64,000 bases of DNA from Phytopseudomonas seleniipraecipitans (GCF_900102335.1 NZ_FNBM01000008.1:62001-126000); one strand, 5' to 3'. Counted from the first letter of the stretch, positions 25,588 through 34,895 are shown. The notes: generated by a model not told the origin, from the letters alone. Numbers and translations: made by a program.

Positions 25588-25980
25588 ATGAAAACCAACC
25601 TGATCGCCGCTGCTGAAATAGACCGCCTCGACACCTGGGCGAGATATAACAGCGACATGTGCCACAGCTGCATTTCCAGCTGCTGCCAGCTACCGGTCGA
25701 GGTGCGCGTCGCCGACCTGATCCGTATCGGCGTGGTCGATGAGTTCGAGCGTGGCGACCCGCCGAAGAACATCGCCAAGCGCCTGCAAAAGGATGGCCTG
25801 GTGGAACGCTTCAACCAGAAGTCGGGGATTTTCACCCTGACGCGCATGAGCAACAACGACTGCTATTATCTGGATCGCAAGACGCGGCTGTGCACCATCT
25901 ACGAGCGCCGCCCGGACACCTGCCGCAATCACCCGAAGATCGGCCCGCGCCCTGGCTACTGCGCCTGGCGCCCCAAGTGA
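25588..25980 (+). CDS. YkgJ-type cysteine cluster protein
   Basis: A 130-residue protein with the Cys-rich motif CHSCISSCC near residues 25-33 and a second cluster DCYYLDRKTRLCTIYERRPDTC. This pattern defines the YkgJ/FliB-like Fe-S or zinc cluster family, whose function is unsettled. The N-terminus is uncertain: the ATG at 25588 begins a plausible protein but has a poor ribosome-binding site, and the frame opens 22 codons earlier at 25522. It is monocistronic or leads weakly into the following serine hydrolase genes. Confidence 0.8.
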   Translation: MKTNLIAAAEIDRLDTWARYNSDMCHSCISSCCQLPVEVRVADLIRIGVVDEFERGDPPKNIAKRLQKDGLVERFNQKSGIFTLTRMSNNDCYYLDRKTRLCTIYERRPDTCRNHPKIGPRPGYCAWRPK

Positions 25981-26094
25981 CAGACGCAGCCGTAATTTCC
26001 GGTTACCGGCTGCCCCGAAACAGATTGAACACCCCTTCGCACCCGCGCCTCGAATCCTCCACACCCGGCACGCAACGCCACCCGGAGGATCCGC

Positions 26095-27165
26095 ATGTTT
26101 CACCGCTCACTCGTACGCCCGCTAATCATCGCCCTTGCCCTGCTCAGCGCCGCCGCCCAGGCAGACGCCACGCGGCCAGGCTGGCAGGAGCCGCTGCTCG
26201 CACGGCTGCAGAACATCGCCGCCAAACAGGACGGCGAACTGGGCGTATACGTGAAGGACTTGCACAGCAATCTGGCAGTCACCCTGCATGCCGAGGAGCT
26301 CTGGTACATGGCCTCGGGCATCAAGGTGCCGGTGGCCATTACCGTGTTGCGCGGCGTTGAGCGTGGCGACTGGAACCTCGACACCCGCCTGACCCTGGCC
26401 GCCGACGACTTTGTCGACGGTGCGGGCAGTACCAACCAGTACGGGCCGGGGGCGCAGGTGAGCGTACGCGCACTGCTCGAGCAGATGATCATTTATAGCG
26501 ACAACACCGCCACCGACCGACTCATTCGTCTGGTCGGCATCGACGCGGTCAACGAGCTGGTGGGCGAACTGGTGCCGGAAGGCTTCGAGCCGATTACCTC
26601 ATTGGCCGATGTACGTCGGCATATCTATCGGCACCTGCACCCGGCCGCCGAGCAGCTCGGCGGGCGTGACCTGATCCGCCTGCGCCAGGCCCGCCAGGAC
26701 AACGAGCGCCTCGACAAGCTGGCCTCGCTGCTCCACGTGCCGCGCGCGCAACTCGCCCCGATCAGCCTGAATACCGCCTATACGCGCTACTACAGCAGCA
26801 ACCTGAACGCAGCACGGCTGACCGCATTCGGCAAATTACTGGAACGCCTGGCGTACGGCGAAGCCCTCGGCGCCGAGCAGACGGATTACCTGCTCGGTGT
26901 AATGAGCCGCGTGAAGACTGGCAGCAAACGCATCATTGCCGGCCTGCCCAAGGATGCACGCTACGCCCACAAGACCGGCACCCAGCGCGCGCGCATCTGC
27001 GACTCAGGGCTGATCGAAACGTCGCTTCGCGGCACGGCTGAACCGGTACTGGTGGTCGCCTGCGTACGCGGCGAACTGTCGCTGGCCAAGGCCGAGCGCA
27101 CCCTGCGCCAGGTCGGCGAGGCACTGAACGAGTCCGGTGTACTGCAGCGCGAAGCGCTTAACTGA
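26095..27165 (+). CDS. Exported class A beta-lactamase-like serine hydrolase 1
   Basis: A 356-residue protein with a signal peptide (about residues 1-23, AAAQA). The penicillin-recognising fold shows Ser74-x-x-Lys77 (SGIK), Ser135-Asp-Asn (SDN) and Lys293-Thr-Gly (KTG). The omega-loop glutamate motif (ExxLN) that class A beta-lactamases use for deacylation is not visible between SDN and KTG. It may therefore be an esterase, peptidase or beta-lactam sensor rather than a true lactamase. A paralogue follows immediately, and the two share an RxxxYRxLHPxAxQL block and an (R/N)YYxxxLNxA block. Confidence 0.82.
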   Translation: MFHRSLVRPLIIALALLSAAAQADATRPGWQEPLLARLQNIAAKQDGELGVYVKDLHSNLAVTLHAEELWYMASGIKVPVAITVLRGVERGDWNLDTRLTLAADDFVDGAGSTNQYGPGAQVSVRALLEQMIIYSDNTATDRLIRLVGIDAVNELVGELVPEGFEPITSLADVRRHIYRHLHPAAEQLGGRDLIRLRQARQDNERLDKLASLLHVPRAQLAPISLNTAYTRYYSSNLNAARLTAFGKLLERLAYGEALGAEQTDYLLGVMSRVKTGSKRIIAGLPKDARYAHKTGTQRARICDSGLIETSLRGTAEPVLVVACVRGELSLAKAERTLRQVGEALNESGVLQREALN

Positions 27166-27175
27166 GGAGTTGCCC

Positions 27176-28237
27176 ATGAAGCTGATGCTGGCTGGTACCG
27201 TCCTACTTGGCTGCGTTGCGCTCTCCCTGTGGCTGTGGGCCTCGCCCCAACGCGACGCGCGTTTCGATGCCCTGAAGGAGCGCCTGCACGAGCTCGACGA
27301 AGCCTCGCCAGGCCAGCTGGGGGTCTACCTGCTGCGCCCAGCCGATGGCAGCGAAATGAACTACAACGCGGATCGTACCTGGTACCTGGCCTCAGCAACC
27401 AAAGCAGCGATCGCCATCGCCGTGTTGCAGGAAGTCGACGATGGAAAGCTGCAGATCGATCAGCAGGTCGCCCTCGAAGAAACCGACCGTGTGGACGGCT
27501 CCGGTGGCCTGGTGTGGGAAGAAACCGGCGCCCGTTACAGCATCGCCGAGCTGATCCGGGAAATGCTTCAGGAGAGCGACAACACCGCTGCCGACATGCT
27601 CATTCGTGTGGCCGGTGAAGAGCAGATCAACGCACGCATCACCGCGGCCGCCGGCAGCGATTTCGGCCAGGTGACGACCTTGCTGAAGGTACGCCACGAA
27701 CTCTATCGCCAACTGCACCCGGATGCCGACCAGCTGGAGAACCGCCAGATCGTTGAGATCGCCGCAGCGCCGCTTGGTCCGCAGCGCGTCGAAGCGGTGG
27801 CCAATTCGCTCGAGCTGAAAACCGATCAGCTTGAGATCAGCGACCTCGACGAGGCCTACAGACGCTATTACCAGACCGGCCTGAACAGCGCGACGCTGGT
27901 CGCCTACGGGCAGCTGCTGGGCAAACTGGCGAGCGGCGAGCTGCTGTCACCTGAGAGCACCGAATTGCTCTACGGCATCATGGGCCTCGACAAATATGAG
28001 GCCTATCGCCTGGAAGCCGGCCTGGACAAGGCGCTGCCCTTCATTCAGAAAACCGGTACCCAACAGTACCGTGCCTGTCATGTAGGCGTGGCCAATCCGC
28101 AGGATGACAACGCCTTGGTAATCGTCGCCTGCGCGGCCGAACTCGACGAGAACGACGAAGCCGGCAAGCTGTTCGAACAGGTTGGCGAAGCGGTTCAGGA
28201 GTTGGTGCTGAACACAGGCAGGGCCGAAGCTGCGTAA
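27176..28237 (+). CDS. Class A beta-lactamase-like serine hydrolase 2, membrane-anchored
   Basis: A 353-residue paralogue of the preceding gene. Ser73-x-x-Lys76 (SATK), Ser134-Asp-Asn (SDN) and Lys292-Thr-Gly (KTG) are intact; no ExxLN omega-loop Glu is seen. The N-terminus has a hydrophobic stretch with LLGC at residues 10-13, but the residues after Cys remain hydrophobic, so a membrane anchor is as likely as a lipoprotein. The start at 27176 follows GAGGAGTTGCCC and lies ten bases after the first gene's stop. The two are one transcription unit ended by a strong terminator. Confidence 0.8.
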   Translation: MKLMLAGTVLLGCVALSLWLWASPQRDARFDALKERLHELDEASPGQLGVYLLRPADGSEMNYNADRTWYLASATKAAIAIAVLQEVDDGKLQIDQQVALEETDRVDGSGGLVWEETGARYSIAELIREMLQESDNTAADMLIRVAGEEQINARITAAAGSDFGQVTTLLKVRHELYRQLHPDADQLENRQIVEIAAAPLGPQRVEAVANSLELKTDQLEISDLDEAYRRYYQTGLNSATLVAYGQLLGKLASGELLSPESTELLYGIMGLDKYEAYRLEAGLDKALPFIQKTGTQQYRACHVGVANPQDDNALVIVACAAELDENDEAGKLFEQVGEAVQELVLNTGRAEAA

Positions 28238-28249
28238 CACGCACCCAAT

Positions 28250-28287
28250 AAAAAGCCCCCGCAGGCTCACGCCTGCGGGGGCTTTTC
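28250..28287. terminator. Bidirectional terminator between the serine hydrolase pair and typA
   Basis: The stem AAAAGCCCCCGCAGGC / GCCTGCGGGGGCTTTT around a TCAC loop has A and T runs on both sides. It can stop the hydrolase operon and the convergent typA gene. Confidence 0.92.
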
Positions 28288-28305
28288 TAGTCAGCTAGAA
28301 CTGGA

Positions 28306-30126
28306 TCAGTTCTTGGCTTTCTTGGCAGCGCGGGTACGCTCGCCTTCGTCGAGGATCTTCTTGCGAAGACGGATCGACTTCGGGGTCACTTCGCACAGCT
28401 CGTCGTCCTGGATGAATTCCAGCGCCTGCTCCAGAGTGAAGCGAACTGGCGGAACCAGGGCGATGGTTTCGTCTTTACCCGAAGCACGCATGTTATCGAG
28501 CTTCTTGCCTTTGGTTGGGTTGACGCCCAGGTCGTTGTCGCGGCTGTTCAGACCGATAACCTGACCGTTGTAGATTTCCTGGCCGTGCTCGACAAACAGC
28601 TTGCCGCGCGCCTGCAGGGTTTCCAGGGAGTAGGTCAGTGCCTTGCCGGTATCGATCGATACCAGTACGCCATTCTGACGGCCGGACATGTGGCCGGACT
28701 TCATGGTGTCGTAACGGTCGAAGATGGAGGTCAGGATGCCTGCACCGTTGGTCAGGGTCAGGAACTGGTTACGGAAACCGATCAGACCACGAGCCGGGAT
28801 GTTGTATTCCAGGCGTACACGGCCCTTGCCATCCGGGACCATGTTGCTCAGGTCGCCCTTACGCAGACCCATCTCTTCCATGACCTTGCCCTGCGCTTCT
28901 TCAGGGATGTCGATGGTGACGTTCTCGTACGGTTCCTGCTTGACGCCGCCCACTTCACGAATGATCACTTCCGGACGGCCAACGCCCATTTCGAAGCCTT
29001 CGCGACGCATGTTTTCGATCAGTACCGACAGGTGCAGTTCACCACGGCCGGAGACCTTGAACTTGTCAGCCGAGTCGCCTTCTTCAACGCGCAGGGCCAC
29101 GTTGTACAGCAGCTCCTTGTCCAGACGCTCCTTGATGTTACGGCTGGTGACGAACTTGCCTTCTTTACCGCAGAACGGCGAATCGTTGACCTGGAAGGTC
29201 ATGGATACGGTCGGCTCGTCGACGGTCAGCGGCTTCATCGCTTCGACATTGTTGATGTCGCACAGGGTGTCGGAGATGAACAGCTGGTCCATACCGCTGA
29301 CACACACGATGTCGCCGGCGAACGCTTCTTCAACGTCGATGCGGTGCAGGCCATGGTGACCCATCAGCTTGAGGATACGACCGTTACGCTTCTTGCCGTC
29401 GGCACCGATAGCCACAACCGGGGTGTTCGGCTTGACGCTACCACGGGCAATACGGCCGACGCCGATAATGCCGAGGAAGCTGTTGTAGTCCAGTGCCGAG
29501 ATTTGCATCTGGAACGGACCGTCACGGTCAACAGCCGGAGCCGGGACGTTGTCGACGATCGACTGGTACAGCGGGGTCATGTCTTCGGCCATTTCAGTGT
29601 GGTCGAGACCGGCGATGCCGTTCAGGGCCGAGGCGTAGACGACTTTGAAGTCCAGCTGTTCTTCGGTGGCACCGAGGTTGTCGAACAGGTCGAAGATCTG
29701 GTCCAGAACCCAGTCAGGACGCGCGCCCGGACGGTCGACCTTGTTGATCACCACGATCGGACGCAGGCCGGCTTCGAAGGCCTTCTTGGTCACGAAGCGG
29801 GTTTGCGGCATCGGGCCGTCCTGAGCGTCGACCAGCAGCAGCACAGAGTCGACCATCGACATCACGCGTTCTACTTCACCGCCGAAGTCGGCGTGGCCGG
29901 GGGTATCGACGATGTTGATGTGGTAGCCGTTCCAGTTGATCGCGGTGTTCTTCGCGAGAATGGTAATGCCACGCTCTTTTTCCTGGTCGTTGCTGTCCAT
30001 CACGCGCTCGTCGTTGAGCTCGCCGCGCTCCAGGGTGCCGGACTGGCGCAGGAGCTTGTCGACCAGGGTGGTTTTGCCATGGTCAACGTGGGCAATGATG
30101 GCGATGTTGCGTAGATTCTCGATCAC
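28306..30126 (-). CDS. typA: Ribosome-associated translational GTPase TypA/BipA
   Basis: A 606-residue GTPase related to EF-G that helps 50S assembly and translation under stress and cold. The P-loop is AHVDHGKTTLVD, the switch II region DTPGHADFGGEVERV, and the guanine-specificity motif NKVD. The C-terminal CTD ends in a lysine-rich tail. Full length for the family. It stands alone and ends against a bidirectional terminator shared with the convergent serine hydrolase operon. Confidence 0.97.
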   Translation of the reverse strand: MIENLRNIAIIAHVDHGKTTLVDKLLRQSGTLERGELNDERVMDSNDQEKERGITILAKNTAINWNGYHINIVDTPGHADFGGEVERVMSMVDSVLLLVDAQDGPMPQTRFVTKKAFEAGLRPIVVINKVDRPGARPDWVLDQIFDLFDNLGATEEQLDFKVVYASALNGIAGLDHTEMAEDMTPLYQSIVDNVPAPAVDRDGPFQMQISALDYNSFLGIIGVGRIARGSVKPNTPVVAIGADGKKRNGRILKLMGHHGLHRIDVEEAFAGDIVCVSGMDQLFISDTLCDINNVEAMKPLTVDEPTVSMTFQVNDSPFCGKEGKFVTSRNIKERLDKELLYNVALRVEEGDSADKFKVSGRGELHLSVLIENMRREGFEMGVGRPEVIIREVGGVKQEPYENVTIDIPEEAQGKVMEEMGLRKGDLSNMVPDGKGRVRLEYNIPARGLIGFRNQFLTLTNGAGILTSIFDRYDTMKSGHMSGRQNGVLVSIDTGKALTYSLETLQARGKLFVEHGQEIYNGQVIGLNSRDNDLGVNPTKGKKLDNMRASGKDETIALVPPVRFTLEQALEFIQDDELCEVTPKSIRLRKKILDEGERTRAAKKAKN

Positions 30127-30298
30127 AGTAGTGGTCTCGTAGGTTGGGTCGGGCTACCCAGCAGTTGCATTCAGCGGCCCAACGCGAAAAATCGGGATAA
30201 GGATAAAGGCAGTACGTTAACGATGTGTGGCGACAATGCCGCCGCGAATCGGGTCGGGAGGTCGGTGGCGGATACTGCCGCCATTCAGCCCAGGCGTT

Positions 30299-31753
30299 TT
30301 ATGCCGGACGATAAACGCGCACATTGGCATGTCCCTCGCTCAGCAGGTGATGAGCATGCAAGCGGCTCATCACGCCCTTGTCGCAGTAAAGAAGGTACTG
30401 GCGGGTCGCATCCAGCTCTTTGAAACGATTGTTCAGTGCGTAAAACGGCATGGCCTGCACCTCGATGCCATCGAGTTGCAGCGGCTCGTCGTCGACCAGA
30501 TCCGGGTGACGGATATCGATCACCACGTGGCTGGGCAATGCCTCTCTGAGCTCCTCGACCTGCACATCCTGGCCCAACTCCTCGATCACCCGATCGATGG
30601 GCAACAGCCGCGCCCGCTCCAGCGCTCGCTCGAGCACCGCCATGTCGAATTGCTTCTCTTCATAGACGACGCGATCAGGCTTGGCCTTGGTGGTCGGGTT
30701 TACCGAAATCACACCACAGTATTCCGGCATATGCCGGGCGAATGCCGCGGTACCGATGGCCTCGGCGGTATCAATGATGTCCTGCTTGTGGCTGGCGATC
30801 AGCGGGCGCAGCACCAGTTTGTCGGTAACTGAATCGATGACCGACAGGTTCGGCAGAGTCTGGCTCGACACCTGGCTGATCGCTTCACCGGTCACCAGCG
30901 CATCGATCTGCAAGCGCTCGGCCAACTGACTGGCAACGCGCAGCATCATACGCTTCAGGGTCACGCCCATGTAGCTGTTGTCGACCTTGCCGAGAATCTC
31001 GCCGAGTACTTCCTCGAACGGCACGCTGATGAACAGCACGCGCTGCGAGCGCCCGTACTTCTGCCACAGGTAGTGGGCGACTTCCATCACGCCCAGCTCG
31101 TGGGCACGACCACCGAGATTGAAGAAGCAGAAATGGGTCATCAGGCCGCGGCGCATGATCTGGTAGGCGGCGACGGTGGAATCGAAGCCGCCGCTCATCA
31201 ATACCAGGGTCTGCTCCAGCGAACCCAGTGGATAGCCGCCCAGGCCCGGATGCTGGTGATGAATGACGAACAGCCGATCATGGCGGATTTCGATGCGCAC
31301 TTCGATTTCCGGCTTCTTCAGATCGATGCCCGCGGCGCCGCACTGCTGGCGCAACTGGCTACCCACATAACGTTCGACATCTATAGAAGAGAACGTGTGC
31401 CGGCCGCCACGCTTGCAGCGCACCGAAAACACTTTGCCTGGCAGCAGATCAGCATAATGACGCTTGCACTTTTCGACGATGTCGTCGAAATCACCCAGCG
31501 GGTATTCGTCGATCTGCAGGAAATGCACGATGCCCGGCACACAGCTCAGGCGCTCGACGATTTCCTGCAGAACCTTGGCCTCGGTGACCTCGGTTTTCAC
31601 TTCCAGATTGTCCCACACACCAGTCACCTGCAGCTGCGGATCGAGATCACGCGTGACTGCACGGATGTTCTTGGCCAACTGCCGGATGAAGTTCTTACGA
31701 ACCGGCGGGCTCTTGATGGTGATTTCTGGAAAGACTTTGACGATCAGTTTCAT
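30299..31753 (-). CDS. thiI: tRNA 4-thiouridine synthetase / sulfurtransferase ThiI
   Basis: A 484-residue enzyme that makes 4-thiouridine at position 8 of tRNA and supplies sulfur for the thiamin thiazole. The N-terminal THUMP domain (about residues 60-165) is followed by a PP-loop (SGGFDSTVAA) and a C-terminal rhodanese domain whose catalytic Cys is in YCDKGVMS. It is the long, rhodanese-containing form typical of gammaproteobacteria. It is divergent from glnA; the 329-bp gap holds the glnA control region. Confidence 0.96.
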   Translation of the reverse strand: MKLIVKVFPEITIKSPPVRKNFIRQLAKNIRAVTRDLDPQLQVTGVWDNLEVKTEVTEAKVLQEIVERLSCVPGIVHFLQIDEYPLGDFDDIVEKCKRHYADLLPGKVFSVRCKRGGRHTFSSIDVERYVGSQLRQQCGAAGIDLKKPEIEVRIEIRHDRLFVIHHQHPGLGGYPLGSLEQTLVLMSGGFDSTVAAYQIMRRGLMTHFCFFNLGGRAHELGVMEVAHYLWQKYGRSQRVLFISVPFEEVLGEILGKVDNSYMGVTLKRMMLRVASQLAERLQIDALVTGEAISQVSSQTLPNLSVIDSVTDKLVLRPLIASHKQDIIDTAEAIGTAAFARHMPEYCGVISVNPTTKAKPDRVVYEEKQFDMAVLERALERARLLPIDRVIEELGQDVQVEELREALPSHVVIDIRHPDLVDDEPLQLDGIEVQAMPFYALNNRFKELDATRQYLLYCDKGVMSRLHAHHLLSEGHANVRVYRPA

Positions 31754-31852
31754 GGGAGCAAATATCGGGCACCAGGGCCTGAAAAACAGGGGCGCGGATT
31801 ATAGCGGAAATTGCTCAAGCTTTGATCAAAAATCCGCAAACAATCCGTCATC

Positions 31853-31889
31853 GCACCAAAACAGCGCACCATCTCGCCATATCGCACCA
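31853..31889. promoter_or_regulatory. Three CGCACCA half-sites upstream of glnA (possible NtrC sites)
   Basis: GCACCA occurs at 31853-31858, 31866-31871 and 31884-31889, in direct orientation, 85-120 bp upstream of the sigma-54 promoter. NtrC sites are of the form GCACC-N5-GGTGC; only half-sites are clear here. The position suits an enhancer. Confidence 0.45.
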
Positions 31890-31972
31890 TTAGGGAGCCC
31901 AATCGCCCCGTATCGATGCGAAGATACCCACGCCAGCGCTGGTTTTCAGGGCATAAGTCCATCTCGGGGCAC

Positions 31973-31988
31973 TGGCATGCAAATTGCT
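31973..31988 (+). promoter_or_regulatory. Sigma-54 (-24/-12) promoter of glnA
   Basis: TGGCATGCAAATTGCT matches the consensus TGGCAC-N5-TTGCW with GG and GC exactly ten bases apart. A start near 31999 would give a leader of about 84 nt before glnA. Nitrogen control by NtrC through RpoN is expected. Confidence 0.8.
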
Positions 31989-32082
31989 CCCTTGTGAGGC
32001 AGGGTGTCCTGGCAGACCATCATGCCCGGCGTCACGAACTCAAGAAGGGTTAATAGAAGACCCTATCCACCTGGAGGACAAC

Positions 32083-33489
32083 ATGTCTAAGGCTGTTCAA
32101 CTGATCAAAGAACACGACGTGAAGTGGGTTGACCTGCGCTTCACCGACACCAAGGGCAAGCAGCACCACGTGACCATGCCGGCCCGTGATGCCCTGGACG
32201 ACGAATTCTTCGAAGTCGGCAAGATGTTCGACGGCTCCTCCATCCATGGCTGGAAGGGCATCGAAGCCTCCGACATGATCCTCCTGCCGGACGACAGCAC
32301 CGCTGTTCTCGACCCGTTCACCGAAGAGCCGACGCTGATCTTGGTGTGCGACATCATCGAGCCGAGCACCATGCAGGGCTACGATCGTGACCCGCGCTCC
32401 ATCGCTCGTCGCGCCGAGGAATACCTGAAGACCACCGGTATCGGTGACACCGTCTTCGTTGGCCCGGAGCCTGAGTTCTTCATCTTCGACGAAGTGAAAT
32501 TCAAGTCCGACATCTCCGGTTCCATGTTCAAGATCTACTCCGAACAAGGTTCCTGGATGACCGACCAGGACGTTGAAGGCGGCAACAAGGGCCACCGCCC
32601 TGCCGTCAAAGGCGGCTACTTCCCGGTTCCGCCGTGCGACCATGACCACGAAATCCGTACTGCCATGTGTAATGCCATGGAAGAAATGGGCCTGGTCATT
32701 GAAGTTCACCACCACGAAGTGGCGACTGCCGGCCAGAACGAAATCGGCGTGAAGTTCAACACCCTGGTAGCCAAGGCTGACGAAACTCAGACCCTGAAGT
32801 ACTGCGTGCACAACGTGGCCGATGCCTACGGCAAAACCGCCACCTTCATGCCGAAGCCGCTGTATGGCGACAACGGTTCGGGCATGCACGTGCACATCTC
32901 GGTGTCCAAAGACGGCAAGAACACCTTCGCTGGTGAAGGCTATGCCGGCCTGTCGGAAACCGCTCTGTACTTCATCGGCGGCATCATCAAGCACGGTAAG
33001 GCCCTGAACGGCTTCACCAACCCGTCGACCAACTCCTACAAGCGTCTGGTTCCAGGCTTCGAAGCGCCGGTCATGCTGGCCTACTCGGCTCGCAACCGTT
33101 CCGCGTCGATCCGTATCCCGTACGTGTCCAGCCCGAAAGCGCGCCGCATCGAAGCTCGCTTCCCGGATCCGGCTGCCAACCCATACCTGGCTTTCGCAGC
33201 ACTGCTAATGGCCGGCCTGGACGGTATCCAGAACAAGATCCACCCTGGCGATGCAGCGGACAAGAACCTGTACGACCTGCCGCCGGAAGAAGGCAAGCTG
33301 ATCCCGCAGGTATGCGGCAGCCTGAAAGAAGCCCTGGAAGAGCTGGACAAGGGCCGCGCGTTCCTGACCAAGGGCGGCGTGTTCTCCGACGACTTCATCG
33401 ATGCCTACATCGAGCTGAAATCGGAAGAAGAAATCAAAGTGCGCACCTTTGTGCACCCGCTGGAATACGACCTGTACTACAGCGTCTAA
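32083..33489 (+). CDS. glnA: Glutamine synthetase, type I (GlnA)
   Basis: Assimilates ammonia by converting glutamate to glutamine with ATP; forms dodecamers in the cytosol. 468 residues, normal length. The metal-site block MFDGSSIHGWKGIE, the NGSGMHVHISV segment and the ATP loop KPLYGDNGSG are clear. The adenylylation site is in KNLYDLP, so GlnE control is likely. The ATG at 32083 follows GGAGGACAAC, the best in the window. The sigma-54 promoter and strong terminator suggest a monocistronic, nitrogen-regulated transcript close to ntrBC. Confidence 0.98.
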   Translation: MSKAVQLIKEHDVKWVDLRFTDTKGKQHHVTMPARDALDDEFFEVGKMFDGSSIHGWKGIEASDMILLPDDSTAVLDPFTEEPTLILVCDIIEPSTMQGYDRDPRSIARRAEEYLKTTGIGDTVFVGPEPEFFIFDEVKFKSDISGSMFKIYSEQGSWMTDQDVEGGNKGHRPAVKGGYFPVPPCDHDHEIRTAMCNAMEEMGLVIEVHHHEVATAGQNEIGVKFNTLVAKADETQTLKYCVHNVADAYGKTATFMPKPLYGDNGSGMHVHISVSKDGKNTFAGEGYAGLSETALYFIGGIIKHGKALNGFTNPSTNSYKRLVPGFEAPVMLAYSARNRSASIRIPYVSSPKARRIEARFPDPAANPYLAFAALLMAGLDGIQNKIHPGDAADKNLYDLPPEEGKLIPQVCGSLKEALEELDKGRAFLTKGGVFSDDFIDAYIELKSEEEIKVRTFVHPLEYDLYYSV

Positions 33490-33520
33490 GCCAGCCTCGC
33501 TGCGCCTAGCAGTGCGACAA

Positions 33521-33551
33521 AACCTCCCCGGTTCGCCGGGGAGGTTTTTTT
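33521..33551 (+). terminator. Terminator after glnA
   Basis: The stem AACCTCCCCGG / CCGGGGAGGTT around TTCG is followed by a T7 run. Confidence 0.93.
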
Positions 33552-33659
33552 ATGCGCCATGATTTTTCGGAGCGAGTGCAAATCCTCGACGCAGCATGCT
33601 TGCCAGCGCGTCGCGGCAGTGCAAGGCTATCGCCATCACCTGGACAGGAGGCCGGCCCA

Positions 33660-34187
33660 ATGCGCCGTACGCTCGCGTGCTTGCTGCTGATACTGGCTCT
33701 GCCGGTCAGCGCACAGATCTACAAGTACACCGACGCCAATGGCAACACGGTGTTCACCAATCAGCCCCCGGAAGGTACCAAGGCCGAGAGTGTCGAGCTG
33801 AAGCCGATCAACACCACGACGCCAGCGGCAACACCGGCGCCCTCCGCAGAACCGCGATTAAGCGAGATGCCCCAGAACCCCTATCAGGTGCTCGAACTGC
33901 GCGACCTCCCCAGCGAAGAAGCGCTACGCGCCAACAATGGCACCTTCTCGGTGGGCGTCAGCATCGAACCACGCCTGGGGCCGGGCCATAACCTGCAGCT
34001 GATACTGGATGGCAAACTCTACGGTTCGGCCAGCAACGTGCCGCGCCTGCAACTCAACGAAGTCGACCGTGGCGAGCACAGCCTGGCGGTCGCTGTCGTG
34101 CAGGGTGAGCAGATTATCCAGCAAAGCGACACACGCACCTTTACAGTGCAACGGGTGAGCACCAACAGCCCGGCCCGAGGTAACTGA
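33660..34187 (+). CDS. Exported DUF4124 domain protein 1
   Basis: A 175-residue protein with a signal peptide (to about ALPVSA, residue 17) followed directly by the DUF4124 block QIYKYTDANGNTVFTNQPP. A second region, roughly residues 90-170, has the Ig-like look LILDGKLYGS and ends in a beta-rich tail. The ATG at 33660 follows AGGAGGCCGGCCCA. The role is unknown. A paralogue starts five bases after its stop, and both stand between glnA and ntrB, an arrangement kept in P. aeruginosa. Confidence 0.85.
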   Translation: MRRTLACLLLILALPVSAQIYKYTDANGNTVFTNQPPEGTKAESVELKPINTTTPAATPAPSAEPRLSEMPQNPYQVLELRDLPSEEALRANNGTFSVGVSIEPRLGPGHNLQLILDGKLYGSASNVPRLQLNEVDRGEHSLAVAVVQGEQIIQQSDTRTFTVQRVSTNSPARGN

Positions 34188-34192
34188 ACACG

Positions 34193-34822
34193 ATGCGTAC
34201 CCTGTTTCTTGGCCTGCTGCTGATTACCCTCCCCTGTGTAGCCCAGGTTTATACCTACGTGGATGCCGAGGGTAACCGGGTGTTCACCGACAGCCCGCCA
34301 GACGGCAGCAATGCCAGGCAGCTGCAGATGGCGCCTTCCAACCGCATCGAGCCACCTGCGGCACGCACTGTCGCACCGGCGCCAGTGACAGCGCCCAGCG
34401 GGCCAATCCTCAATTACGAACTGCTGCGAATCACCATTCCGCAACCAGACGCGACCATCAACGACAGCGCCGGCAAGCTGATCGTCACCGTCAGCAGTGA
34501 TCCCACCCTGCATCCTGGCCACAGCTACCGCCTGCTGCTGGACGGCCAGCCGGTCGGCACGCCAGGGCGCAGCCCGGTGTTCCCACTGGAGAATGTCGAC
34601 CGCGGCACCCATCAGATCGCCGTGGAAATCATCACCGAGGGTGGCATTATCGTCGAGCGCACGCCCAGCCAGCCCTTCCACATGAAGCGCGTCTCGCTGG
34701 CCCAGAAGCGCAAGGTTCGTCCTTGCGAAAAAGGCGATTACGGCGTGCGTCCCGAGTGCCCACTCAAGGACAAACCGAAAGAGGAAGACAAGGGCATCAT
34801 CAGTATCCTGCCCTTCTTCTAA
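34193..34822 (+). CDS. Exported DUF4124 domain protein 2
   Basis: A 209-residue paralogue of the preceding protein. The signal peptide ends at about TLPCVA, followed by QVYTYVDAEGNRVFTDSPP. A later block YRLLLDGQPVGTPG matches LQLILDGKLYGS in gene 1. The C-terminus adds a basic, Cys-containing tail (RPCEKGDYGVRPECP). Five bases separate it from the first gene, so they form one transcript. Periplasmic location is inferred; the function is not known. Confidence 0.85.
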   Translation: MRTLFLGLLLITLPCVAQVYTYVDAEGNRVFTDSPPDGSNARQLQMAPSNRIEPPAARTVAPAPVTAPSGPILNYELLRITIPQPDATINDSAGKLIVTVSSDPTLHPGHSYRLLLDGQPVGTPGRSPVFPLENVDRGTHQIAVEIITEGGIIVERTPSQPFHMKRVSLAQKRKVRPCEKGDYGVRPECPLKDKPKEEDKGIISILPFF

Positions 34823-34895
34823 ACCCTGCCGAGCCGTGCTGGTCAGCCGCGCATCACAGTGAGCCAGCAGCACGCGACTGGTTACAAACCAGATC

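Noticed and set aside
28585..30114. Open frame of 509 codons opposite typA
   Set aside because: Antisense shadow of a highly conserved GTPase; no ribosome-binding site or motif.
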